From an uncultured Clostridia bacterium (lineage in GTDB: Bacteria; Bacillota; Clostridia; Christensenellales; Borkfalkiaceae), in NCBI GenBank assembly GCA_944363645.1, contig CALVUR010000002.1, forward strand, positions 124,001 through 188,000: DNA of 64,000 bases, read 5' to 3'. The translations under genes and the position numbers were made by a program. A model generated the notes under the pieces. The model was not told the origin of the DNA. It was given only the letters and a program-made list of their open reading frames with translations, and searched no databases. Shown here piece by piece: positions 34,245 to 44,024 of the stretch; the first letter of the stretch is position 1; each line of letters opens with the position of its first letter.

Positions 34245-37200
34245 ATGGTAAAAACAAGAAAATACCTTTTAATAACCATAATGCTTTTTATGGTTTTAAC
34301 GCTTGGCGTAGGCGTATCTAAGTGGAACATACACTATAAAGTGTCGTTTGATAAACCGACGATAGAATTTGCGGAAAATCAGTTGCAAGAAGAAGACAAA
34401 AATAATGTCAACGTAATTGACACGCAAACGGCGACGGAAGCGAACACGGCGTTGATAGTAAAAGACATAGATGTAAGTGGTAACATTACATCAGAAAATG
34501 GAAGTGTGACAGATAAGATTTCGGCGTTAGAGATGAAAAGCCACACCATCACCTATGACGGCGAAGGTATAGGAATAACTGTTACTGCTAAAGGTGATGC
34601 GCAAGGCGTTATTTCGTCATGGAATGAATGGGACATTGGTTTTAATATGGAATACTTTAAGTATGACGCAGAAAGTAAAACGTTTAACGAAGTAACCGAA
34701 ACCGAAACCCCAACCGATGCGGGAATTTATAGGGCGAAAATTAAAGCGGTACCAACCGATCAAAATAATCCAGCCGTAGCAAAAATCAACGTTTACGGTG
34801 GAAACGGTACACTTTCAACAAACGCAAACGGTAACGATTCAACAAACGATCAAAATGATACAACAGCCTTAGCCTTAGAAAAAATCAACGTTTACGACGG
34901 AGACGGTAACCCTGTAGACGCAAACGGTACATATTGCGCATTTATCGACTTTAAAATCGAACCAAAGCCCATAGAATTGACATGGTCAGACACCACTTTT
35001 ACTTATAACGGTCAACATCAAGCCCCCACCGCCCAAATTCCTTCAGGCGTCGTGCTTGATAAAGACGATGTTTCAAAAGATGCTACCATTACTATTACTC
35101 AAAGTGGTGAAAAAATTGAAAGCGCAAAAAATGCTGGTGATTATACAGCGACCGCAACCCTTTCAGGCGCAGACAGTGGTAACTACTCTATCACAAACAG
35201 CACTAAAGAATTCACTATCAAACCACTTGTTGCGCAAATTGAATGGAAGGCACCGGAATATTTAGTTTACGACGGCAATAAAAAAACACCGACGGCGAAG
35301 GTAACAAACTTGGTCGTTGGCGACACTTGCGAAGTTACAACGGCTTTGGCAAGCGGTGATGACATAAACGTTGGCACTGGCGAATTTAAATATTTTACAT
35401 ATAAAGCAACATACTTATCAAACGACAACTATGAATTGCCTGACAATGTAAACGATGTAACAAGTCCAAAGTACACCATTATACCAAGGACGGTAACTTT
35501 GACATGGTCGGAACCGAAAGATTTTGTTTACGACGGCACGGAAAAAACGCCGACTGTTGTTGTGGGTAACCTTGTAAGTGGCGACACCATTACGGCGCAA
35601 ATCGCCTTGACCAAGGGCAAAGATAATGTAAACGTAGGCACATTTACATTTACGGCAATAGGCTTATCAGGCTCATCAAAAGACAACTATAAATTGCCTG
35701 ACGATGTAACAAGTCCACCGTACACCATTACGGCAAAGTCGGTAACTTTGACATGGTCAGACAACACTTTTACTTATAACGGTCAACATCAAGCCCCAAC
35801 CGCTACATATCTTGATGTAAACAATGAACCTAAAGATGCTACAATTACTATTACTAATCAAAGTAATACTGTAATTAAAAGCGCAATAGATGCAGGCACT
35901 TATACGGCGAAAGCAACAATTAGCGATACTAACTATGCAATAAGCGGTGAAAGTGACCAGACATTCATTATCAATCAAGCACAAGTTACATTGACTTGGA
36001 GCGTAGGCACATACATATATAACGGTAAAGAGCAAGCCCCTACCGCCCAAATTACTTCAGGCGTGGTTAGTGGCGAAACTTGCACCGTAACTGTTAAAGG
36101 CGCAATAGATGCTGGCACTCATACAGCGACTGCAACCCTTTCAGGCAAAGACAGTGGTAACTATACTATCACAAACGGCACTAAAGAATTCACTATCAAT
36201 AAAGCACCACTTACCATAAAGGCAAATAATATAACAGTAAGTGCTGGCAAGACGCCAGATTATACAGTAACTTACACGGGCTTTGTAAATGGCGAAAATG
36301 AAACAGTTTTGACCGGCACGCTTGTGTTTGAGTGCGCTTATAGTGCAACCGTACAAAACCCAGAAGAAACTTATACCATTAGACCAACGGGCTTAGAGTC
36401 AAATAACTATCAAATCACATACATAAACGGCACTTTAACCGTTACGGGTCTTACAACAATACCTGTACCACAAATAGCAAATACAACACTTGTATATAAT
36501 GGTACTGAGCAGACATTTGTAACGGCAGATAATTACGCAAATTTTGATTGTGTTACTTTGACAAATAACACTGGTACAAATGCTGGTGAATATGTTGTTA
36601 CATTCACAATTAAAGATACAAATCTTTACATATGGGATGACAACACAAGCGATCCAAAAACAATAACATTCACCATTGCAAAAGCCACATTGACAAAACC
36701 GACAGAAAACAAAGATGTTACTTTTGCATACAGTGGTGAAAATCAAGTTGATAATATTTTAAATACAGGCTTTAACGATTATAATACAACAGATTATGTT
36801 GATAAAATTACTGTAACACACCCAGCAAATGCAATAAGTGCTGGCATAAATTGTACTTTCACATTTACACCAACAGAAAATTATATGTGGGCTGATGGTA
36901 CAAGCACAAAAGTTACAATAATTATTAAAATTGATTACTTAAAACTAAGTCTACTTAAAGAACTTTTAAGTTATACTTATGGCGACTTTCCTGACGGTAT
37001 ACCGTATAGTAAACTTTATGACAATGTTGTAGCCAATTCATCACATAATCTTTCGTCATTGGTTAGCAAAATACAATATTCAATCACTCAAACCGGCGGT
37101 TTAACACCTATTGCAAGTGGTGGTAAAATAACACAAGGTAGTACATATAAAATCACCTATACACCATATAACAATAACATACAATTTGTTGGTAACAACT

Positions 37201-40200
37201 ATTGTTATTTGCAATACAAAACTGCAATAGTGAATAACACATACTACACAATAGAAGATGCTATCGCCCAAACTGGCAATATCACTGTTGCCGGCAATGC
37301 TACAAGTCCTGTAATAACAAGTTTTAGCCAATTTACAAGTGCTGATTATAATGCGTTTAACAATTACCCAACAAATCATACTTTTACGATAAGTGGCAGA
37401 ACATTGTTGATACCGTTTGACGCTTCAAACAAAGTACATACAGGCGACAAATCTTCAACACCTGCAACCAATACATATGCAGCGTTAGTTGTGCCAGAAG
37501 GTATAAAAATAAACTTTACAAATAACGCAAAATTACATGTTGGTGCGCATACTTCTGCTTCTAGTATGTGCGCAAATGTTCGTGAACACGGCGTTTTAAT
37601 GAATGATGGCACAATTAACCTTGCAAGTGGTTGTGAATTTTTGTCATACGGCTATACAAAAAGTAGTAGTTCTGATAGCCCCGGCATAATAATTGCACAA
37701 AACGGCGTAAATATAACTGAATTTATGTATTCACACGATTGGCCGGGTGGTAGCGCCGCAATTGGTGCAAAGGATGACTATTTCGTTACAAATGCTTGGA
37801 CAATACACAATATATCATGCAAACTGAAAATTAACTCAGGTGCTAAATATAGTGTATATGTAGCAGTTATAGTTACACTTTTTGGTTATACAGAAACCAC
37901 AGCCGAAATAATTGGCAATACTTCTTCAAATAACTGTCTATTTGCACCAACGGCAGTCAGTGACAACAACTATATCATAAAACACGCAAAACCTGCTGCG
38001 GCTTGGGCGGAAACAAGTAATGAATATAAATCACTTTATACAATTACTGGTAATAACTTAACAAAAGGTAATAAATCTGTAATTGAAATTTATGGTGATT
38101 ATACAGATAAAACACTTTCAGTATCTGTGGGGACAACTATTTCAACTTCTACATCTATATCTGCCCCACTTGGATATGCCGATGTTATTATTAAACAAGG
38201 TGCAACTTTGACATTAAGTAGTTCTGACTTTGTTTTCTTGCCCGGTACATATTTGGAAGTAGAAAGCGGTGCAACATTGAATATACAATCAGGTGTTGAT
38301 GCTGTATTTTTGGACTGGGATACCGTAAATAAACTCGCATCAGGCTTTAAGAGTCATTGCGTTGATAAAGTAGTAGATTCATACGCATTGATAAATGGTA
38401 CAGTGAATGTATCTGGTAATATCGGTGGTAAAATTGTAACAGAATCCCCTGATGCATTTATCAGTTTACAGGCTTCGAACAATGCAAGTTATACATTAAT
38501 GTGTGCAACATCTAGTCCATATGGTGAAAAACAAAGTAAAGGGCTAACTGGTAATGTTGACGGCTTTGATGATACCACAATGCCAGCAAACAACGTAACT
38601 TCATATGTAAGTATACGTGATACAAACAATAACTGTTATTGGACAGCAGCAACATCATATTCAAGTTATACTATTGTTAAAAATCTTGGCAATGGTGAAA
38701 CGCAAAGTGATAAGATGTTCTATAGTGGTACTGCCCCAACAATTACTGCTGCAACATTAGGTACGCCACAACGTGATTATTACGATTTTGCCGGTTGGTA
38801 TGAAGATGCTGAATTTACAACACCATTTACAACAAAAACCGTTACTGCAGATGCAACATATAACGTTTATGCAAAATGGGAAGTTAAAACCTATTATATA
38901 AAATTTGTTGTATTTGATAAACAGAATGAAATATTAGATGCATCAAATTATACAAACGAAAGCACAGCAACAAGTTATACAGCGGAATCACCTTTAACGC
39001 TTGGTAAAATTACCGGCAACAATGGTTGCGCAACTTGGAAATTTGATGGCAACTGGTATTTGTTTAACCCTATTGATAACACATATGTTTCACTTTGTAA
39101 TGTAAGTGGTAATAACATTGTGGTTGATCCTTATGCGGAAAACCCACCTGAAAATTACGATACATTATTAAGTTATGTATATGGCGCAAACACAACTGAA
39201 GGTAATGCAATAACCTTGTATACTTGGTTGCGTGAGTTAAGTGAATTTACTATAACATATCACTATCAAGCAACGGATGATTACACAACTTATTACGAAA
39301 AAGCAAAAAAATTAACGTATTTGGAAGGCGATGTTGTTACTTTACTTGATTTAACTTCTTATAATAAAGATACAAAATTCAAATATTATTATAACAGGTG
39401 GTATACAGCAGAAGATTATACCGGTGAGCAGACTGATGGTTTTGTAATAACAAGTAATTTGAATTTGTACGCTAAACCAATAGAAAAGCAACAAATGACA
39501 ATAACTGGTTATGTAAATGATGGCTCTACAGAGGAAAATAACAAAGTTAAATTTGATAATCTACCAGCCACAATCTATTTATCACCTGGTGAAACTAAAT
39601 ACGATATTGGTGCAACTGCTGTTGCCGACGATAATTACCTACATACAATAACTGGTTATTCTATTGAAACCCCAACAACAGGTGTTTCAGTAAATGGCGA
39701 TGGTGTAATAATATTTAAAAATGTATCAAGTGAAATAACTGATATTACCATTAAATTAACAGTAACGACAGCACAATATTATCAAATAAAGCTAGTAATA
39801 ACACAAGCTAAAATTACAATTAATAATAACACATACAAAGAATCAACAACATTGAAAAAATTCGGTGCCGGTCAAAAGATTAATTATGCTATTACATTAC
39901 TAGGTGACCGTAATCAACAATGCTCTATTAAAAATGATGATACTGGCAAATTGTTAGGTAGTGGTGATAAGGGAACATTTGACATGCCGGAAAGCAATGT
40001 AACAATAACAGCTTATAGTGAGTGCTTAGTTGAAGGTACTTTGATTACACTTGCAGACGGTACAAAGAAGAAGGTTGAATTGATTACTGAAAACGACATA
40101 TTGTTAGTATTTAACCACGAAACTGGTAAATATGATTTTGCAAAAGTATTGTTTAACGATACAGAGCCACAAAGTCAATATACAGTAATCAACTTAAGGT

Positions 40201-40835
40201 TTGCAAACGGTAAACTTGTAAAAGTTGTTAGTGAACATGGTTTCTTTGATTTGACATTAAACAAGTATGTTTATATTGATGAAACTAACTACGCTGATTT
40301 TGTCGGTCATACATTCTATCAAGCAACATGGAACGGCACAGATTATATTAGCAGTACAACAACACTTGCTAATGCGTACTTAACAACTGAAAATGTTAAA
40401 GTTTACAGCCCTGTAACAACATACCACATGAATTACTTTACAGAAGATTTACTTTCAATGCCTGGTGGTATCGAAGGTTTGTTCAATATCTTTGAATATG
40501 ATACAAACTTACAATATAACAAAGAATTGATGCAACAAGATATTGATACTTATGGCTTGTTTACTTATGACGACTTTAAAGATTTAGTACCTATCGAAAT
40601 CTATAATGCGTTCCCTGCACAATACTTCAAAGTTGCTATGGGCAAAAACTTGTTGACTTGGGAACAATTAAATTACTATATCGAAAGATATGCCCCACTT
40701 ATGATTGAAGATGCTGGTACTGACACTGACAACGCTCAAGACAACAGCCAATCACCACTTTATCAAGACGACCAAGTGTTGTTGCCTACAACAAGTGGCA
40801 GAAGTGATAAGGACGAGCAAGAAGAAAGTAATTAA
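34245..40835 (+). CDS. Giant surface protein with MBG-like and InlB repeats and a C-terminal Hint domain
   Basis: 2196 residues. Residues 1-30 are a SipW-like signal (T-L-G-V-G-V-S-K-W-N). Residues 244-830 hold at least seven MBG/YDG-type blocks, each with L-T-W-S-x-x-x-F-x-Y-N-G-x-x-Q-A-P-T or V-Y-D-G-x-x-K-T-P-T. InlB-type repeats follow at about 1482-1546 (D-F-A-G-W-Y ... Y-A-K-W-E) and 1668-1745. A Hint module starts at Cys1927 (C-L-V-E-G-T-L-I-T-L-A-D-G-T-K) with V-S-E-H-G-F-F-D and Y-H-M-N-Y-F as later blocks, then about 120 acidic residues. Hint domains cleave or rearrange the peptide at their first Cys. No LPXTG or C-terminal membrane anchor is seen. GGAGG supports the start. Confidence 0.85.
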   Translation: MVKTRKYLLITIMLFMVLTLGVGVSKWNIHYKVSFDKPTIEFAENQLQEEDKNNVNVIDTQTATEANTALIVKDIDVSGNITSENGSVTDKISALEMKSHTITYDGEGIGITVTAKGDAQGVISSWNEWDIGFNMEYFKYDAESKTFNEVTETETPTDAGIYRAKIKAVPTDQNNPAVAKINVYGGNGTLSTNANGNDSTNDQNDTTALALEKINVYDGDGNPVDANGTYCAFIDFKIEPKPIELTWSDTTFTYNGQHQAPTAQIPSGVVLDKDDVSKDATITITQSGEKIESAKNAGDYTATATLSGADSGNYSITNSTKEFTIKPLVAQIEWKAPEYLVYDGNKKTPTAKVTNLVVGDTCEVTTALASGDDINVGTGEFKYFTYKATYLSNDNYELPDNVNDVTSPKYTIIPRTVTLTWSEPKDFVYDGTEKTPTVVVGNLVSGDTITAQIALTKGKDNVNVGTFTFTAIGLSGSSKDNYKLPDDVTSPPYTITAKSVTLTWSDNTFTYNGQHQAPTATYLDVNNEPKDATITITNQSNTVIKSAIDAGTYTAKATISDTNYAISGESDQTFIINQAQVTLTWSVGTYIYNGKEQAPTAQITSGVVSGETCTVTVKGAIDAGTHTATATLSGKDSGNYTITNGTKEFTINKAPLTIKANNITVSAGKTPDYTVTYTGFVNGENETVLTGTLVFECAYSATVQNPEETYTIRPTGLESNNYQITYINGTLTVTGLTTIPVPQIANTTLVYNGTEQTFVTADNYANFDCVTLTNNTGTNAGEYVVTFTIKDTNLYIWDDNTSDPKTITFTIAKATLTKPTENKDVTFAYSGENQVDNILNTGFNDYNTTDYVDKITVTHPANAISAGINCTFTFTPTENYMWADGTSTKVTIIIKIDYLKLSLLKELLSYTYGDFPDGIPYSKLYDNVVANSSHNLSSLVSKIQYSITQTGGLTPIASGGKITQGSTYKITYTPYNNNIQFVGNNYCYLQYKTAIVNNTYYTIEDAIAQTGNITVAGNATSPVITSFSQFTSADYNAFNNYPTNHTFTISGRTLLIPFDASNKVHTGDKSSTPATNTYAALVVPEGIKINFTNNAKLHVGAHTSASSMCANVREHGVLMNDGTINLASGCEFLSYGYTKSSSSDSPGIIIAQNGVNITEFMYSHDWPGGSAAIGAKDDYFVTNAWTIHNISCKLKINSGAKYSVYVAVIVTLFGYTETTAEIIGNTSSNNCLFAPTAVSDNNYIIKHAKPAAAWAETSNEYKSLYTITGNNLTKGNKSVIEIYGDYTDKTLSVSVGTTISTSTSISAPLGYADVIIKQGATLTLSSSDFVFLPGTYLEVESGATLNIQSGVDAVFLDWDTVNKLASGFKSHCVDKVVDSYALINGTVNVSGNIGGKIVTESPDAFISLQASNNASYTLMCATSSPYGEKQSKGLTGNVDGFDDTTMPANNVTSYVSIRDTNNNCYWTAATSYSSYTIVKNLGNGETQSDKMFYSGTAPTITAATLGTPQRDYYDFAGWYEDAEFTTPFTTKTVTADATYNVYAKWEVKTYYIKFVVFDKQNEILDASNYTNESTATSYTAESPLTLGKITGNNGCATWKFDGNWYLFNPIDNTYVSLCNVSGNNIVVDPYAENPPENYDTLLSYVYGANTTEGNAITLYTWLRELSEFTITYHYQATDDYTTYYEKAKKLTYLEGDVVTLLDLTSYNKDTKFKYYYNRWYTAEDYTGEQTDGFVITSNLNLYAKPIEKQQMTITGYVNDGSTEENNKVKFDNLPATIYLSPGETKYDIGATAVADDNYLHTITGYSIETPTTGVSVNGDGVIIFKNVSSEITDITIKLTVTTAQYYQIKLVITQAKITINNNTYKESTTLKKFGAGQKINYAITLLGDRNQQCSIKNDDTGKLLGSGDKGTFDMPESNVTITAYSECLVEGTLITLADGTKKKVELITENDILLVFNHETGKYDFAKVLFNDTEPQSQYTVINLRFANGKLVKVVSEHGFFDLTLNKYVYIDETNYADFVGHTFYQATWNGTDYISSTTTLANAYLTTENVKVYSPVTTYHMNYFTEDLLSMPGGIEGLFNIFEYDTNLQYNKELMQQDIDTYGLFTYDDFKDLVPIEIYNAFPAQYFKVAMGKNLLTWEQLNYYIERYAPLMIEDAGTDTDNAQDNSQSPLYQDDQVLLPTTSGRSDKDEQEESN

Positions 40836-41231
40836 CACGCTAAAACGATTAAATTTTATTGCCTTTGGTTGTTTAATTGCATTTTATTGTAACAATTAAA
40901 CGTTAAACCCCCAAAGCGCATTAAACAACGCATTAAACCGTGCAATATATTATATTTATATTGTTTTACGCACTAAATGCCACAAACAACCGCATTTTGT
41001 GATTTATTTAACATTTATATTATATTGATATATTGCACTTGATGCCCCCACCCCCACAACAACCGCATTTTGTGTTTTGTATAATGTATGTAATGTTATA
41101 TCGCACTTAATGCCACACAAACAAACGCATTTTGTGTTTACTTATGTTTTACACAATGCCCCACAAAAAAATGCATTTTGTGATTTACATTAAAATTTAT
41201 AACGTTTTATTTCACACAATGCCCCCAATAT
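40836..41231 (+). repeat. Degenerate tandem repeat array after the giant gene
   Basis: Four to five loose copies, 50-65 bases apart, of AATGCC...CACAAACAA-CGCATTTTGTGNTTTA, at about 40977, 41042, 41108, 41155 and 41218. Each can fold, as CACAAA pairs with TTTTGTG. There is no ORF. Confidence 0.7.
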
Positions 41232-41267
41232 AAAATATGCACCCCCCGGGTGCATATTTTTTTCTTT
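41232..41267 (+). terminator. Terminator of the giant surface-protein gene
   Basis: Stem AAAATATGCACCC (41232-41244), loop CCC, complement 41248-41260, then a long T-run. Confidence 0.9.
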
Positions 41268-41900
41268 TTCCCCCCTTTTTCCTTTTTTCCCTTGTACCCT
41301 TTTCCCCTTTGTTCCCCTTTTCTTTCCCTTTCTCTTCCCTTGTTCCCTTTTTCCCTTTCTCACACTCTACCCCTGTCCCCTTTGTTCCCCTTTCTCTCGT
41401 CCGCTCTCGTCCGTCCACTCGCCGTCCGCTCGCCGTCCGTCCTTTTCCCTTGCCCCCTTGTCCACTCTCTCTGCCTTGCCTTTTCTCACTCTCTCACACC
41501 ACACCCCCACCAACTCAAACCAACTACCAAAAACTCACCCTTACCGCCCCTTATATCAATATATATAATATATCTTAAACCGCACCCCTAAATTTGCCCC
41601 ACAAATATAGTTTACCTTACCACTACCACCGCCCCACATACTCAAACCAACCACCAAAAAACTCAAAGCAAACCGCAATTTTTTCCCACAAATATAGATT
41701 TTCTCACCCCTATATATCAATATATATAATATATCTCACACTAAAACTATAAAATTTTACCTTTTCCCCCTATCTGTCTGCGCTCTCTCGCCCACCGTCC
41801 GCCCTTTCTCTCTGCCCCTTTCTCTGTCCGCTCTCGTCCGTCCACTCTCTCACACCTTACCCCCATTAACTCAAACCAAAGCCCAAAACAAAGCAAAACA
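41268..41900 (+). other. Pyrimidine-rich low-complexity region
   Basis: The first 250 bases are almost only C and T on the plus strand (mirror-like runs of CCCTTTTCCC). A second tract lies at 41755-41860. CGCTCTCGTCCGTCCACTC occurs at about 41402 and again at 41830, and TATATCAATATATATAATAT at about 41552 and 41714, so two parts are imperfect duplicates. Short words (ACTCAAACCA-ACC-ACCAAAAA) recur at 41513, 41640 and 53126. Open frames here are compositional and not genes. Confidence 0.75.
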
Positions 41901-41920
41901 AAGCCGAAAAATGGGTACAA

Positions 41921-41981
41921 AAAAGGTGTAAAATGGCAAATAACGGGCTTATAAGCCGACTTTCACCGTTTTACACCTATA
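41921..41981 (-). repeat. Palindromic element copy 15, long arms
   Basis: Core TAACGGGCTTATAAGCC (41941-41957) between arms AGGTGTAAAA and TTTTACACCT. Last copy before the foreign-looking island. Confidence 0.85.
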
Positions 41982-42061
41982 AAAAAAACAAAATTAAATT
42001 TGCACACCATAAAAGGAAAAACACGCCCAGCCTATAGGCATTTCACAGTGACTGGCAATAT

Positions 42062-42092
42062 AAAAAAGACTTAGTCATAGTGACTAAGCCTG
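42062..42092 (-). terminator. Terminator of the secreted papain-fold gene
   Basis: Stem CTTAGTCA (42070-42077), loop TAG, TGACTAAG (42081-42088). On the minus strand followed by six Ts. Confidence 0.88.
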
Positions 42093-42103
42093 ATTTTTAA
42101 TAA

Positions 42104-44023
42104 TTAAAATATTTCACCACCCGAAGAAAAAACTAAAGTTCCATTAAGATAGGCTTCTATATCTTCCTCTACTAAAACAATAGTACCATCATTTAAAATG
42201 TAACTTCCATTTTCACTATGTAGCATTTCTTCTACCGACATAAAACCAATAACGATATCTGTTCCTAAATCAACCAAGTGACCACATTGAATACAATTTG
42301 CATATCTTCCTGTAGCTTGGCTTGAATTTACAGCATGAGGTTGAGTAGATGTTTCTCCGCAACTACATGTCGCTGTATGACCAGAACTACCATTAGAAGT
42401 ATAAGAATATGTATGTTCAAATTCTTCATGAATTAATAAAATATTTCCTAAAACTAACCTTCCCTTGTTTCTATCACCCGTTGGACTATCAGTTTTAACA
42501 TAAATTCTAAATTCAGTTACTGGATATTCAAAATCACACTTTATTTTTGTTTTATAATCTATTAAGTTAGAAATATTTTCACTAATATCATTTAAAAGAT
42601 CTAACTGAGTCACCCAATTACCATCATGATCTTTGTATTCAACTTTCGCTTGTCCGTTATAGTAAGCAATGCCTTCCGAAGAACTCCACCAACTTACTTC
42701 TAGATAAAGCCATTTAACTGGGACAGGCAGTTCATATTGAATGTATGCCTCTCCAGCATTTGTTCGCTTAGCAGACATTGATATTTGTTGATCGACTAAA
42801 TTTGTATTAGTGCTATCATATCTATTGACAAAACCAGTTCTTAAATATGTTGTGCCAACAGTATATCCTAATTCTGGATTAATTGTCTTATTTCTTTCAT
42901 CATAAAAGTATTGACATTCATACCCATAATTTTCTGGTTTTACTAATGTTTTTTCATGAGTTTCTTCAAAATAAATGAAGCCGCCATTAACTGCATCTAA
43001 AACATCACTATCCATATAAACATCATCAATGCCCCAATTAAATCTTAACTTGAACATTAAATGAGTTTTTGTATTACCAGCAGAATCAGTACCTACCCAA
43101 TACTCATATCCAAAAATATTCATATAGTGGTTCCCAAATTCCTCTGCTTTATTATCGCCTAATGTCCACCAAATTACTGGCATTCCTCTATCAATAGAAT
43201 CTTTCAAATTGTTAATCTTAGTTGAAAAAGACGACAAACTAGGAATTGTATCCCCAGAAACTAATATTTGAGAATCATTATCATAGTATGTTCTTGTTGA
43301 AACGTTTCCTTCTTCATCAACAACCTCTTCAGTTTTTTTTATAGATAAATAATGGTTTTCTAAAATTTCTCTTGATGAGTTAATAACTTCTGAAGGAAAA
43401 GTGAAAGTGCCTGAATTAGGATCAACACCAAACAATTGTCCCAATGTTCCATCTGCCGGAATCGTATCTGTGTTCTCAAGAATTTCACGTGCTAAAACAA
43501 CAAAATTTGGTGCATCAGTCACAGAAGGATTAGTAAAATCTTCCAATTTATCTGCTATAGAAACGTAACCAGCATATCTAGCCAAATAATCAAATTGAGA
43601 TATCATTGCCAATGGTCCACATCCTAAAGCATTATATGTAATGCCTGCCAATCTTTTTGCTTCAGCTATATGATCATTATAATCTGCGTCATCTGTTTCC
43701 AATGGGTTTCCCCCATATACATCACTTACATATCCTTTTTCTCCTGAAACACTCCAACTAGAATATCCAGGAAATCTTCCTGATAAATGAGTGGAAACAT
43801 CACTATAGTGCAATCTTGTCCCACTACCAGTAGGTGCATTTGCAGGTCTTATACCATTATCAATATAATATTGTATTAATTCTTCTTCAGATAAATCTGA
43901 CCCCCAAGTCTCATATTTCGAAACAATCTCTTCATTTTTTTCTCCTTCAGCATTTATTATTATTGTATTATTAATGGAGATTACACAAAATAACATCATA
44001 AATATTATTAAAATTTTTTTCAT
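42104..44023 (-). CDS. Secreted papain-fold (C39-like) cysteine peptidase-like protein
   Basis: A 639-residue exported protein with signal peptide K-K-I-L-I-I-F-M-M-L-F-C-V-I-S-I-N. The region A-L-G-C-G-P-L-A-M-I-S-Q-F-D-Y-L (Cys-Gly-Pro) and the later E-F-G-N-H-Y-M-N-I-F-G-Y-E-Y with F-N-W-G-I-D fit the Cys, His and Asn/Asp of papain/C39-type enzymes. A discoidin-like beta domain may follow; the C-terminal part has C-S-C-G-E and C-I-Q-C-G-H pairs, likely a small zinc knuckle. I start at 44023 because GAGGAGG, which codes the end of the upstream gene, sits just before it. Codon use (AAT, GAT, ATA) is unlike its neighbours, so transfer is likely. Confidence 0.65.
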   Translation of the reverse strand: MKKILIIFMMLFCVISINNTIIINAEGEKNEEIVSKYETWGSDLSEEELIQYYIDNGIRPANAPTGSGTRLHYSDVSTHLSGRFPGYSSWSVSGEKGYVSDVYGGNPLETDDADYNDHIAEAKRLAGITYNALGCGPLAMISQFDYLARYAGYVSIADKLEDFTNPSVTDAPNFVVLAREILENTDTIPADGTLGQLFGVDPNSGTFTFPSEVINSSREILENHYLSIKKTEEVVDEEGNVSTRTYYDNDSQILVSGDTIPSLSSFSTKINNLKDSIDRGMPVIWWTLGDNKAEEFGNHYMNIFGYEYWVGTDSAGNTKTHLMFKLRFNWGIDDVYMDSDVLDAVNGGFIYFEETHEKTLVKPENYGYECQYFYDERNKTINPELGYTVGTTYLRTGFVNRYDSTNTNLVDQQISMSAKRTNAGEAYIQYELPVPVKWLYLEVSWWSSSEGIAYYNGQAKVEYKDHDGNWVTQLDLLNDISENISNLIDYKTKIKCDFEYPVTEFRIYVKTDSPTGDRNKGRLVLGNILLIHEEFEHTYSYTSNGSSGHTATCSCGETSTQPHAVNSSQATGRYANCIQCGHLVDLGTDIVIGFMSVEEMLHSENGSYILNDGTIVLVEEDIEAYLNGTLVFSSGGEIF

Positions 44024-44024
44024 T

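Noticed and set aside
41237..41591. Two long overlapping frames rich in Pro, Phe, Ser and Leu
   Set aside because: They are produced by the C/T tract in several frames at once, so the amino-acid bias is compositional.
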